DNA of 64,000 nucleotides from Leptospiraceae bacterium (lineage in GTDB: Bacteria; Spirochaetota; Leptospiria; Leptospirales; Leptonemataceae), in contig BPKM01000009.1 in the NCBI GenBank assembly GCA_026005135.1, positions 1 to 64,000 on the forward strand, given 5' to 3'. The notes under the pieces are model-generated. The model did not search any database. It was not told the origin of the DNA and saw only the letters and a list, made by a program, of their open reading frames with translations. This document shows, in pieces, positions 45,203 to 55,782 of the stretch (position 1 is its first letter; every line of letters begins with the position of its first letter). Made by a program: the position numbers and the translations under genes.

Positions 45203-46336
45203 TTAACATTTATTTTTTACCAAAGTAGCTACTATTTCTACATGATAAGTCCTAGGGAAAAAATCAAAAATAGCAAAATGTTTAATCTTATAGCCAGTTT
45301 TTTTTAGAATTTGAATATCTCTATTAAATGTAGCAGGATTACAAGAAGAATAAATCATAGGAATATTACAATTTTCTAAGGATTGTATTAATTTCTTTCC
45401 TATTCCTTTGCGTGGTGGATTTATGATTATAATATCATACTGATTATTTTTTATATTAACTCCATTAGAATATAAATCTTTATAAATAAACTGATTTTTA
45501 ATATGATACTTTTTATAATTTAACTTAGCAAATTTTAAAGAAATAGAATTGGATTCATAACCTTCTATGGAATTTAAATAATTTAAAAAATAAGAAGATA
45601 TAATACCTGTTCCACAAAATAATTCTAATACATTTACTTTTGATTTTTGTGTTAATAATAATACTTTATTTTTTATCCAATCTAACCATTCGCGCAATAA
45701 AAATCGATTCGTTTGAAGGAAACAATCTGTTGAAATTTCCCATTCTACTTCTGGCATTAATTTTATATTAAAAGTTTGATTTTCTATTATGTTATTATTT
45801 ATATAAAAGATCTTTTTCTCTTTTAGCTTATTAGATGGATTATTTTGCTTTTTAATATATTCATTTAACTTTTCTGGTAAATTATAGCATCCCTCTTCTG
45901 AAAAAGGAACGATTATATTTGAATATAATCGGAAAAAACCATATTTTTGATTTAGATAATGTATCTTTACCTGATTTCTATATTTATATTCAGGAGAAAA
46001 ATAGTAATCAAATTGTCCTGTTTCTAAATAAGGTTTTATTTCTGAAAATTCTTTTAATAATTCAATTTTTAATGCTATTTCTTCTTTATAATCAATATGA
46101 CGATAACTACATCCTCCACATAAAGGAAAAATAGGACAATCAATCTTTTTTCTTAATGGATTTTTCTGAATAATTTTTTTTACAATACCAAAACCATGAT
46201 GTTTATTTTCTTTTATAATTTCAAAATGAATAATTTCATCTGGTAATGCACCATGAATAAAAAAAGGTTTATTATTAAAATAGGTTAAGGTAAATCCATT
46301 TTGAACCCATTTTATCGTTCTAACAGGATCAGTCAT
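45203..46336 (-). CDS. RumA/TrmA-family RNA m5U methyltransferase
   Basis: CPIFPLCGGCSYRHIDY, LELFCGTGIISSYF, IINPPRKGIGKKLI, YSSCNPATFNRDI. Confidence 0.9.
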   Translation of the reverse strand: MTDPVRTIKWVQNGFTLTYFNNKPFFIHGALPDEIIHFEIIKENKHHGFGIVKKIIQKNPLRKKIDCPIFPLCGGCSYRHIDYKEEIALKIELLKEFSEIKPYLETGQFDYYFSPEYKYRNQVKIHYLNQKYGFFRLYSNIIVPFSEEGCYNLPEKLNEYIKKQNNPSNKLKEKKIFYINNNIIENQTFNIKLMPEVEWEISTDCFLQTNRFLLREWLDWIKNKVLLLTQKSKVNVLELFCGTGIISSYFLNYLNSIEGYESNSISLKFAKLNYKKYHIKNQFIYKDLYSNGVNIKNNQYDIIIINPPRKGIGKKLIQSLENCNIPMIYSSCNPATFNRDIQILKKTGYKIKHFAIFDFFPRTYHVEIVATLVKNKC

Positions 46337-46571
46337 CTTTATTTAAAATAGAGCTTTCATCAACTTCTTCTAATGTTTCTTTGCCATCATTATTAATGAT
46401 TTTATATATTTTACCTTCTGCTTTTTTTAAATATTCATAACATTGTTGTTTTAATTGGATACCTTCTTCGTATAATTTTAATGATTCCTCTAAGGTTAAT
46501 TCTCCACTCTCTAATTTATTTGTAATTTCTTCTAATCGTTTAATAGCTTCTTCGTATTTAAATTTTTTCAT
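46329..46571 (-). CDS. xseB: Exodeoxyribonuclease VII small subunit
   Basis: YEEAIKRLEEITNKLESGELTLEESLKLYEEGIQL. Confidence 0.95.
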   Translation of the reverse strand: MKKFKYEEAIKRLEEITNKLESGELTLEESLKLYEEGIQLKQQCYEYLKKAEGKIYKIINNDGKETLEEVDESSILNKDD

Positions 46572-46573
46572 TT

Positions 46574-47698
46574 TTAAACCAATCTTGAATAATATAATTT
46601 TGTCAATTCAATAAAGAAAGAATCTACAATTTGATTTCTTCTAGCAAAAATTTTTTCACAGTCTTTAAGAAAACGATCTAAATCATATTTATGCCCTCTT
46701 ATACCCCAGGAAAAGGGTGGTAAATAAGGGGGTGGACTTCCTCCAAAAACATTACATCCAATATCTATTACACTACCTGTATTAAGCATGGTACCAATCG
46801 AAGTTTTTACACAATCTCCAATAATAGAACCAAATTTAATTCGATTTGTATTGATGATAATAGGAGTATCGGTAAATTCCGGTATTCTTGCTTCTGGAAC
46901 AGAAATACGAACTTCTCCATAATTATTTTTTAGATCAGAAGTAGTTGTTAAAGCACCTAAGTTTACCCAATCACCAATTAAGGAATGTCCTACAAATCCT
47001 TCGTGATGTTTATTTGTAAAATTGCCAAAGATACTATTTTCTATTTCTCCTCCAACTCTACAATATTTCCCCAATATAACCCCACCTGTTATACGAACAT
47101 TATCAATATAACAATTTTCAGCTGCATAAAAAGGTCCTTCAATATAAGTAAAAGCACTAATTTTACAATTTTTATCAATAATAATAGGACCATTTCTTGC
47201 ATCGAGTACAACACCATAGGTAATATCTACACTTGGATGGATCCATATATCGGTATTATTCCCATGGATTTGTGCATATTTATGAGAATTATTATATTCT
47301 TCTCTTTTTAACTTTTTAAGATCAGCTAATATATTTTCTTCCACTTTATCTAAGATATGAATCAAATCAAACTCTAAGGAAGAACAAATTAAACTATCTT
47401 CAAATAGATCTTTTATATAGTTTAGTGAATCTTTTAAATTCTTTTTTGTTTTTAGTTCAGATGCAATTTCTGGATATACATCACAAAAAGATTTCCAATT
47501 ATTTTTATTACAAAAAATTTTCTCTAATTTTATTTCTGGATGAAAATATAATATCTCTTTATCTGAATGTTCTTGTTTAATTCTTTCAATTGCTGATAAA
47601 ATTCCATTGCGAAATTCAAAAATACTTTTATAACGTGCTAATATTCTACAATAAGGTAGATCAAATTCTATTAATATGATATTTTTAATTGTTTTCAT
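46574..47698 (-). CDS. GlmU-family left-handed beta-helix sugar nucleotidyltransferase-like protein
   Basis: Hexapeptide-like repeats (IENSIFGNFTNKHHEGFVGHSLIGDWVNLGALTTTSDLKNNYG). Confidence 0.75.
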   Translation of the reverse strand: MKTIKNIILIEFDLPYCRILARYKSIFEFRNGILSAIERIKQEHSDKEILYFHPEIKLEKIFCNKNNWKSFCDVYPEIASELKTKKNLKDSLNYIKDLFEDSLICSSLEFDLIHILDKVEENILADLKKLKREEYNNSHKYAQIHGNNTDIWIHPSVDITYGVVLDARNGPIIIDKNCKISAFTYIEGPFYAAENCYIDNVRITGGVILGKYCRVGGEIENSIFGNFTNKHHEGFVGHSLIGDWVNLGALTTTSDLKNNYGEVRISVPEARIPEFTDTPIIINTNRIKFGSIIGDCVKTSIGTMLNTGSVIDIGCNVFGGSPPPYLPPFSWGIRGHKYDLDRFLKDCEKIFARRNQIVDSFFIELTKLYYSRLV

Positions 47699-47699
47699 T

Positions 47700-49857
47700 T
47701 TATACTTTAAATAATAAATCAGAATAATCTGGCATGGGCCAGTAACTTTTATCTACTAATAATTCAATTTCATCTGTAATTTCTCTTAATTCTTTCATTC
47801 CTTTATTTAATACCTTATCTCTTAAATAACAGGCATGCTCATAAGTATTATCAAAATTTTTCTGTTGTTCTTCTTTCATAATTTCTTCAAGAGATAATAA
47901 TTTTTCATAAAAAATATTAAATTTTTCTAATAGTTGATTTAATAAATTTTCCTGTACTTTTGCTTCTTTATGAATTATCCTGTAAAGAATTAATACTATC
48001 TGCTAATTCCTTTATATAACGATTGATAGCTGGAAGAATCATCTGTTTTGCCATCATTATCATTGTATTTGCTTCTATACGAATGGTTTTAATATAATTT
48101 TCAAGAACAATTTCATAACGTGAATGTAATTCTCTTCTATTAAATACACCTATAGATTCGTACATTTTAATATTCTTTTCGCTAATAATTGCTTTAGCTG
48201 CATCAACAGTATTGGTAATATTCGGTAAACCTCTTCTTTTTGCTTCTTCTTCCCATTCTTTAGAATAATTATTTCCATTAAAAACTATTCTTTTATGTTT
48301 TTTATATATTTCTGCTACAATTTCTAAAATTGCATCAGTTAATTCTTTGTTCCCTTTTAATTTTTGTTCCAGCAAATCTGCAATTTCTTCTAAGACATAA
48401 GCAACAATACTATTTAAAGTAAAATTTGCTGCAGAAATCGAAGCAGTAGAAGGAACCATACGAAATTCAAATTTATTTCCTGTAAATGCGAAAGGTGATG
48501 TTCTATTTCTATCTGTTGTATCTTTGGGCAAATGAGAAAGTTGAGATATTCCTATTTTTAATTCTGAATTGTTATATTGTATTTTATCAATTTCTTTTTT
48601 TTCTATTTGTTCTAAAATTGATGTTAACATGTCTCCCAAAAAGATAGAAATAATTGCTGGTGGTGCTTCATTACCTCCTAAACGCAAATCATTTCCGGGA
48701 GTAGCAGCAGAAACCCTCAATAAATCAGAATATTCATCAACTGCTTTTATAACAGCAATCAAAAAAATTAAAAACTGTAAATTCTGATGTGGTGTTGAAC
48801 CAGGATCTAATAAATTAATTCCATCATCAGTCTGAATAGACCAGTTATTATGTTTTCCAGAACCATTTATATATGCAAAAGGTTTTTCATGTAATAAACA
48901 TACTAATCCATGTCTATTTGCTACTTTTTTTAAAGTTTCCATTATAATTTGATTATGATCAACAGCAATATTAGCATTTTCAAAAATGGGTGCAATTTCA
49001 TGCTGAGCTGGAGCAACTTCATTATGACGAGTTTTCGCAGAAACCCCCATTTTCCATAATTCCATATCTAATTCCTGCATAAAAGCACCAATTCGTTCTT
49101 TAATTGAACCAAAATAGTGATCTTCCATTTCTTGACCCTTAGGAGGTTTTGCACCAAATAATGTTCTTCCAGTAAAAATTAAATCAGGTCTTTTTTCGTA
49201 ATATTTTCTATCGATTAAAAAATATTCCTGTTCTGGACCTACCGTTGCAAATGCTCGCTTACTTGTTTCATTTCCTAATAATCTTAATACACGAATAACA
49301 CTTTTAGATAATACATCCATACTACGAAGTAATGGTGTTTTTTTATCTAAAGCATCGCCATTATATGAACAAAAAGCGGTTGGAATACATAATACTTTTG
49401 TTCCTTGACTTTCTTTAATAAAAGCTGGTGAGGTAATATCCCAAATAGTATATCCTCTTGCTTCGAATGTTGTTCTTAAACCACCTGATGGGAAGGAAGA
49501 TGCATCTGGTTCTCCCTTGATAAGTTGTTTACCAGATAACTTCGTTATAGCAATACCAGTTGTAATTGGTTCTAAAAAAGAATCATGTTTTTCTGCTGTA
49601 AAGCCAGTCATAGGCTGGAACCAATGGGTAAAATGAGTTGCACCATGTTTTAGTGCCCAGTTCTTCATTGCTTCTGCAATTTCATTTGCATGTTCCAGCG
49701 TTAAAGATTGATTATTCTCTATTGCATTGATATAAGCCTGAAATGTTTCCTTAGATAAATATTTTTTCATTCTTTTTATATGAAAGACATTAATACCAAA
49801 GATTTTCTCTAATTTTGAATTTTTATTTAAATCATTAATTAATTTCATAAAATCCAC
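47700..49857 (-). CDS. Type III glutamine synthetase, split near the 3' end by an apparent frameshift
   Basis: ORF 47968-49857 has GSIII motifs (HEVAPAQHEIAPIFENANIAVDHNQ, NGSGKHNNWS); GSIII-type tail IHKEAKVQENLLNQ...MKELREITDEIELLVDKSYWPMPDYSDLLFKV* follows in another frame to 47700. Confidence 0.88.
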
Positions 49858-49923
49858 GTTTTACTAATAAATGTTAAAAGCAATCTCAAATTTTTTTGTT
49901 TGATTTGATACAATAAAGCTTAT

Positions 49924-51771
49924 TTATTCTACCGTTACGGATTTAGCTAAATTCCTTGGTTGATCTGGTTCGCAATTTCGTTCTAAGGCTGTATAATATG
50001 CTAAAAGCTGTAAAGGTATTACAGTTAGAATTGGCGTTAAATAATCTGGTACATAAGGTATTTCAAAAACATAATCCGCAATTTCGGGAATTTGATCATC
50101 ACCTTCTGTTACAATTGCAAGAATTTTTCCTTTACGAGCTTTAACTTCTTGAATATTAGATACCATTTTTTCATAAACAGAAGTTTTTGGTGCTATACAA
50201 ACAACAGGAACTGTTTCATCAATTAGTGCAATAGGTCCATGTTTAAATTCGCCTCCTGCATATCCAGATGCATGGATATAAGAAATTTCTTTTAACTTTA
50301 ATGCACCTTCTAATGCAGTAGGATGATTATATTGTCTACCTAAAAAAATAAAATCTTTGGAATCTTTAAATCTTTTAGCCCATTCTTTTATTTGATCTGC
50401 TTTATTTAAAATATATTCCATTTTAGCTGGAAGTTTTCTTATTTCGTTAAAAATTTCTTCTCTTTCCTCTCGGGGTGTTAACCATTTAATACCAGATAAA
50501 TATAAAGCAAAATAAAGTAAATGTATTAATTCAGAAGTATATGCTTTTGTAGAAGCAACACCAATTTCTGGACCAGCCATTAAATCAATATAAGCGTCAG
50601 ATTCTCTTGCAATAGTAGATTCTGTTCTATTAACAAAAGATAATACCTTACAAAATCTTGCCTTAGCTTCATGGATACCCGCTAAGGTATCGGCTGTTTC
50701 TCCACTTTGTGAAATAGCTATTACTAATGTATCGCCTTCGGCTATTGGATTTCTATAACGAAATTCAGAAGATAGATCCACTTCTGTTGCTACTCTTGCA
50801 AATTGTTCTAAATATAATTTACCAACAAGACCAGCATGCCAGGATGTACCTGCACTTGTTATTAAAATTCTTGTTATTCTCCCTAAAATATCATTAGATA
50901 ATTTCATTTCATCAAATCGAACTTTTCCTTTTTCTCCTGTTCTTGCTTCTATTATTTTTCTGAATATATCTGGTTGTTCATATATTTCTTTTAACATGTA
51001 ATGTTCATAATTACCCTTATCTAAATGAATTGCCTGTAATTTTACTTTTTCCAGTTCTATTGTTACTGGTTCATTATTTCGATTAAAAACATAAATTTCT
51101 TTTTTTGTTATCCAACCCCATTCTTTATCTTTAAAAACATAATATTCTTTAGCTTGTGGAACAATTGCTACTATATCACTTGCCAGATAACTTTCCTCAG
51201 TATTTTTCCCATATAAAAGAGGAGAACCATCTTTCATAAAATAAATCTTATCTGGTTCATATTCAGATAGAATTACTATAGCATATTTACCTTCAATTTG
51301 CTCTATTACAGATGGAATAACATCTTTTAACAATTTTGTATTTTTTCTTTTCATTTCTTGTTCTAAAAGATGTACAATAGCTTCTGTATCTGTTTCTGTA
51401 CGAAATAAATGTCCTTTTTTGATTAATTCCGTTCTTATATGTAAATGATTTTCTATAATACCATTATGACATATAGCAATTTTTTGATTACAATCTATAT
51501 GAGGATGTGCATTCAATTTGGAAGGTTCCCCATGGGTTGCCCATCGTGTATGACCTATTCCAATATTTCCTTCTACTGGCTGAATTTTTAATAGGTTTTC
51601 TAAATTTTTAATTTTTCCCTTTTCTTTACGAACTTCTAATTCTCCATTATCTATTACTGCAATTCCAGCAGAATCATAACCTCTATATTCTAATCGTATT
51701 AGTCCTACTATTAATACTGAATTAACTGATTTATTACCTATATATCCTACAATTCCACACATAAGTTTCAT
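49924..51771 (-). CDS. glmS: Glutamine-fructose-6-phosphate aminotransferase
   Basis: CGIVGYIGNKSV, RLEYRGYDSAGIAV, C-terminal QPRNLAKSVTVE. Confidence 0.96.
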   Translation of the reverse strand: MKLMCGIVGYIGNKSVNSVLIVGLIRLEYRGYDSAGIAVIDNGELEVRKEKGKIKNLENLLKIQPVEGNIGIGHTRWATHGEPSKLNAHPHIDCNQKIAICHNGIIENHLHIRTELIKKGHLFRTETDTEAIVHLLEQEMKRKNTKLLKDVIPSVIEQIEGKYAIVILSEYEPDKIYFMKDGSPLLYGKNTEESYLASDIVAIVPQAKEYYVFKDKEWGWITKKEIYVFNRNNEPVTIELEKVKLQAIHLDKGNYEHYMLKEIYEQPDIFRKIIEARTGEKGKVRFDEMKLSNDILGRITRILITSAGTSWHAGLVGKLYLEQFARVATEVDLSSEFRYRNPIAEGDTLVIAISQSGETADTLAGIHEAKARFCKVLSFVNRTESTIARESDAYIDLMAGPEIGVASTKAYTSELIHLLYFALYLSGIKWLTPREEREEIFNEIRKLPAKMEYILNKADQIKEWAKRFKDSKDFIFLGRQYNHPTALEGALKLKEISYIHASGYAGGEFKHGPIALIDETVPVVCIAPKTSVYEKMVSNIQEVKARKGKILAIVTEGDDQIPEIADYVFEIPYVPDYLTPILTVIPLQLLAYYTALERNCEPDQPRNLAKSVTVE

Positions 51772-52000
51772 TTTTTTTTCTTTTTTTATACAATCAAGTT
51801 ATAATATCATTATTAAAATATTTTAATATTTTAAGACAAACCTATTAATTAGGATAGCATTATCGAATTTATACTATTACTTTAATTTTTTTTTTTGATA
51901 AAACAAAAAAATTCAATTTAAATTTAACGAACTATCAAATCTAAGCGTCATATATTAACAAAAGCAAAATCAATAAGTTTTGCTTATTAAAATATAATCA

Positions 52001-52189
52001 GGGTCGGTTGGGTGGGCGGGTTGACTAAAAACGCCGTTGGGTTTACAAAACGGCATCCCAACAATAAAGGGTCTTGGGTGGGTGGGAAAAAAACCGTCGG
52101 CGGGTCTCCCGACGACAACTGGAGGGTGGGCGGGCTGACAAAAAAAACGTCGCTGGGCTATGCACAGCGACAACAATAAAGGAGGAAAT
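52001..52189 (+). promoter_or_regulatory. Three tandem G-tract + hairpin modules in the 5' leader of the 52190 lipoprotein gene
   Basis: GGGTGGGCGGG (52010), GGGTGGGTGGG (52076), GGGTGGGCGGG (52134), each followed by an A-rich stretch, a GC hairpin (GCCGTT/AACGGC; GTCGG/CCGAC; GTCGCTG/CAGCGAC); ACAAC after modules 2 and 3, CCAAC after 1; AATAAAGG ends modules 1 and 3. Confidence 0.7.
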
Positions 52190-53966
52190 ATGAATAAAAT
52201 AACGAAAAACAAATGGTTAATATTAAGCCTTAGCTTATTAATAGGGATTAGCTTATCAAGCTGTGGTAAGAAAAAATCAGGTGCGCTGTTACTTCCAGAT
52301 TTAATTGAAGGTCAAGGGGGACCAGAAGTATCTCCAGATAATCCAAAAACAGCACAGGAAGAAACAACAACTCAAGAAGAAGCACCATCATTACAGGTTG
52401 TTGATGATACAGGAGCTGTGGATACAGGAACTATCAATAATAATACAACTTCTAACAATCAAGATTCTTCTACTGGTGTAATTGAAATACCCAATAATCA
52501 AATACCTCATGATAATTCTTCTGATTCTGGAAGTGATAATCAAGATTCTTCTAAAGAAGTAGTTGAAATACCCAATAATCAAATACCTCATGATAATTCT
52601 TCTGATTCTACTAGTGAAAATACAGCTATCAATAATTCAGAAATTAAGGAAGCTATAACAGATGAAGATGTAGCAGAAGATCCACAAGAAACTACAGTTG
52701 CAAGTGATACAGAAACTTCACAAGTTAGTGAAGAATCTAATAATGGAACAGAAGTAGCAAGTGATACAGGAAGCAATCGAAGAAGAAGCTATAAGTGAAG
52801 AAGATGCTCAAGAAGAAGTAGCAGCAGAAGAAGAGGAAGCAGAAGAAATAGCAGAAATTGAAGAATCAGACGATGGAGAAGGTGTAATTTCTAAAGAAGA
52901 TAAGGAAGGCAAAGAAAAAGATAAATCTGACAAAGAAGATAAAGAACATGGTAAATGCAAAGTTAAAATAAAAGAAATCGATACATCTAAAGGAAGATGG
53001 TATAACACAGAAGAATCTTTATTACCACATCCTAAAAAACAAGGTAAATTTATTAAAGCAAAAGGTATCCATACATACTGGGCAAATCAAAAACTCTTAG
53101 TAAAAGTAGATAATAATTGCGAAGGTGGTAAATATAAATTAGTTGTAGTAGCAAAAAACCTTGGTAAATTACCAGAATGGTACCATTATTTTAATGTTAA
53201 AGTATTTAACGAAAAAACTGGTGAAAACTTAGGTACTATGCTAATTCGTGCAAGCGATAAAAGCTACCATAGAGGTAGATTAATAATTACTCTACCAGAA
53301 GGAGAAAGTATATTGAATATTTTATGGACAAATGATGCATACAAAGAAGGTGAATATGATGCGAATATTCAAATCAAAAGAATAAAAATCAAAAAAATTA
53401 AACATCACAAAGAAAGAAAACAAATTTTATCTCGAAAAGGAAGTCGATTCTGCGATACACATGGAAGATGGTTTGTAGGAACCAATCCACCATCTGCATA
53501 TACATATTGGGCAAATCAAACAATATCTTATTGTCTTAGAACCCAAAAAGCAGGTAAATACGAAGTTATCGTAAGAGCTGGTAATGCCAAAAATGGTTAT
53601 CCTTTAATGCCAGAATATAAAGAATTTAAAATCTTGGTTGCAGCTAATGGTAACTCTAACTATATTACAATACCAGCAGAACAAGGTAAATATCATAAAG
53701 GTTCTACCACATTGGATTTACCAGAAGGTGATATTGTTCTAAATATTACATGGTTAAATGATAAATATCAACCTGATAAAGAACTTGATGCAAATATTGA
53801 AATTGTTCGTGTTCGTCTAAAACGAGTTGGTGATATTGAATCTCCAATATCAGCTTTCTTATTACAAAATCCAAATTTAACATACAAAGTAGTAATTCCT
53901 AGTATTATTTTGATTCTCGGTGCTCTTGGAATGATCTACTGGCTAAGAAAAGAAAAAGTAGCCTAA
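52190..53966 (+). CDS. Acidic repeat lipoprotein with two CBM-like domains and a C-terminal TM segment; split by an apparent 1-nt frameshift
   Basis: ATG at 52190 after AAAGGAGG; lipobox ISLSSCGKK; ORFs 52160-52798 and 52761-53966 fuse to ASDTEAIEEEAISEEDAQEE if one G is removed from GATACAGGAAGC; two YWANQ...LPEG...LNI.W.ND.Y...DANI.I repeats. Confidence 0.7.
52461..52612 (+). repeat. In-frame 81-bp (27-aa) direct repeat in the lipoprotein gene
   Basis: AAGATTCTTCT...GAAATACCCAATAATCAAATACCTCATGATAATTCTTCTGATTCT twice. Confidence 0.9.
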
Positions 53967-53998
53967 TTTATTAACATACCCCCACTAAATCTAAACAT

Positions 53999-54037
53999 GC
54001 TTCCTACCCAAAAATGTAGGAAGCTTTTTTTATTTAC
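53999..54037 (+). terminator. Rho-independent terminator
   Basis: GCTTCCTAC-ccaaaaat-GTAGGAAGCTTTTTTT. Confidence 0.88.
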
Positions 54038-54066
54038 AGAATTGACTCTAAAATCAATTTGGAAAT

Positions 54067-54579
54067 ATGTCTTCTAATAAAACAAAAAGAATTATAGAAA
54101 CTAAACCTTATATTACATGGGATATTTTAGAAAAATTATTACCACCTGAATGGTTTTTTAGTTTATACCCAACTTATTTAGCATCTGGGATAAGAATTAC
54201 CAAAGTAAGTAAAGATTATAAATATATTCGTGTTGAAATGAATTTAAATTTTTACAACAGAAATTATGTGGGTTCTCATTTTGGAGGATCTTTATTTGCT
54301 ATGACAGATCCATTTTATATGTTAATGTTTCTAAAAATCTTAGGTAAAGATTATATCGTATGGGATAAAAAGGCATGTATCGACTTTGTTAAAGCAACAA
54401 CAGAAAATGTTTATGCTGAATTTTCTATTACTGATGAAATTATTGATAATATAAAAGAAGAATTATCACAGAAAAAAAGCATAGAAAAAATTTTCCCGGT
54501 GGAAATTAAAACCAAATCAAATCAGGAATTAATTGCGAAGGTAGAAAAAACTTTATATTTTAGAAAAATAAAACGATAA
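54067..54579 (+). CDS. DUF4442-like hotdog-fold thioesterase
   Basis: NRNYVGSHFGGSLFAMTDPFYMLM. Confidence 0.7.
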   Translation: MSSNKTKRIIETKPYITWDILEKLLPPEWFFSLYPTYLASGIRITKVSKDYKYIRVEMNLNFYNRNYVGSHFGGSLFAMTDPFYMLMFLKILGKDYIVWDKKACIDFVKATTENVYAEFSITDEIIDNIKEELSQKKSIEKIFPVEIKTKSNQELIAKVEKTLYFRKIKR

Positions 54580-54582
54580 AGC

Positions 54583-55437
54583 CTAATTTTCATTTTTTTG
54601 TTCTTTATTTACCTGCTCTATATTTTCTTTAATTGTTCTTAAAATTAAGCCTTCTTCGTAATACTTCTTACCTGTTATTCTTTCTATATCAAGTTTTTGT
54701 ACACGGTCATACATATCTTTTAAAATTCCTTTTGTAATTTCCTTCATGATATTTCCGAAGACTTCGGTTTCCATAATTTCACTTATTACTTTACTGATTT
54801 CTTCTCCTGCATAATTTACAAAATTACTCATAAAAGGAACCTTAGATAATTCTCCCATCATAGTAGTGGAATATAAACTATTTTTTACCACTTCGGTTAA
54901 TTCTTTTTCGTATTTCTTAAAAGCAGCTTTTGCTAATTCAGCATAATTTAAACGAATCATTACTTCTTCTACTCTTTTTAAAGATTGTAAAAATACTGCA
55001 TCTGCAATTGTATCTACAATGATATCTCGAAAACGAAAAGTAATTTCTCTGGTTAATGTCTTAGAAATTTCTTCTCCAGCTTTTTCTAATTTATAAAAAG
55101 CTATTGCCAATTTTACACCTCGTAACAATAGAAAAGGTCTAAATAAAGGAATTGGTATCAAACCAATAATTTCGTACCAATGTGTTAACATGTAACTTCG
55201 TTTTTTCTCTTCTGTTTTTTCTTTTTTTACACGAATTACTAAATCTATGCCCCAGATGATGATAATAAAAATATCAAATCCATAAAAAAAGGCATTGTAT
55301 TTTTTATCCAGAAGAAATCCATATGTATTTATAATCATCAGTAAAACAATATCAATTGCTGCAAGAAGTAAAAGATTATAGTCTACTGGTCTACCAGGTA
55401 GATTACGAAAATATTTATTTAGGGTTTTATATATCAC
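54583..55437 (-). CDS. Membrane protein of unknown function
   Basis: 284 aa with N-terminal TM segments and a helical soluble tail. Confidence 0.5.
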   Translation of the reverse strand: MIYKTLNKYFRNLPGRPVDYNLLLLAAIDIVLLMIINTYGFLLDKKYNAFFYGFDIFIIIIWGIDLVIRVKKEKTEEKKRSYMLTHWYEIIGLIPIPLFRPFLLLRGVKLAIAFYKLEKAGEEISKTLTREITFRFRDIIVDTIADAVFLQSLKRVEEVMIRLNYAELAKAAFKKYEKELTEVVKNSLYSTTMMGELSKVPFMSNFVNYAGEEISKVISEIMETEVFGNIMKEITKGILKDMYDRVQKLDIERITGKKYYEEGLILRTIKENIEQVNKEQKNEN

Positions 55438-55449
55438 TTTTATAAATAT

Positions 55450-55782
55450 TTATTTTAATTCTATTTTATCAATCAAAAAATTATAAATAACACTAAATGA
55501 TAAACCTATAATAAAGGCATCAACTATTGCATAAAAAACATCAAATAATACACCATAAATATGCTGAACGAGAGTTAAATCTCCTTTTGTAATTAAAAAA
55601 GGATGCGGATGTATAGAATGGTACATTACCATAAATTCTATTCCATAATTTGCAGAAACCCTACTCCAGATAGTATTAATTAATATAAAAATTGCCCATA
55701 TAATAATGATTGTTATGGTAAAACTCTTTGGATAAATTTTCATAATTTTATTTTTTTTCATTCTTTGTAATATCGTCAACAT
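55450..55782 (-). CDS. Small membrane protein
   Basis: 110 aa, at least two TM segments. Confidence 0.45.
   Translation of the reverse strand: MLTILQRMKKNKIMKIYPKSFTITIIIIWAIFILINTIWSRVSANYGIEFMVMYHSIHPHPFLITKGDLTLVQHIYGVLFDVFYAIVDAFIIGLSFSVIYNFLIDKIELK

Noticed and set aside
52022-52064. Integron attC-like reading of GTTGGGT...ATCCCAAC in the first leader module
   Set aside because: Only partial consensus, not kept in the other two modules, and no integrase or cassette organisation.
51970-52212. Minus-strand Pro/Gly-rich ORF (PAHPPVVVGRPADGFFPTHPRPFIV)
   Set aside because: Antisense reading of the G-tract leader; low complexity and no start signals.
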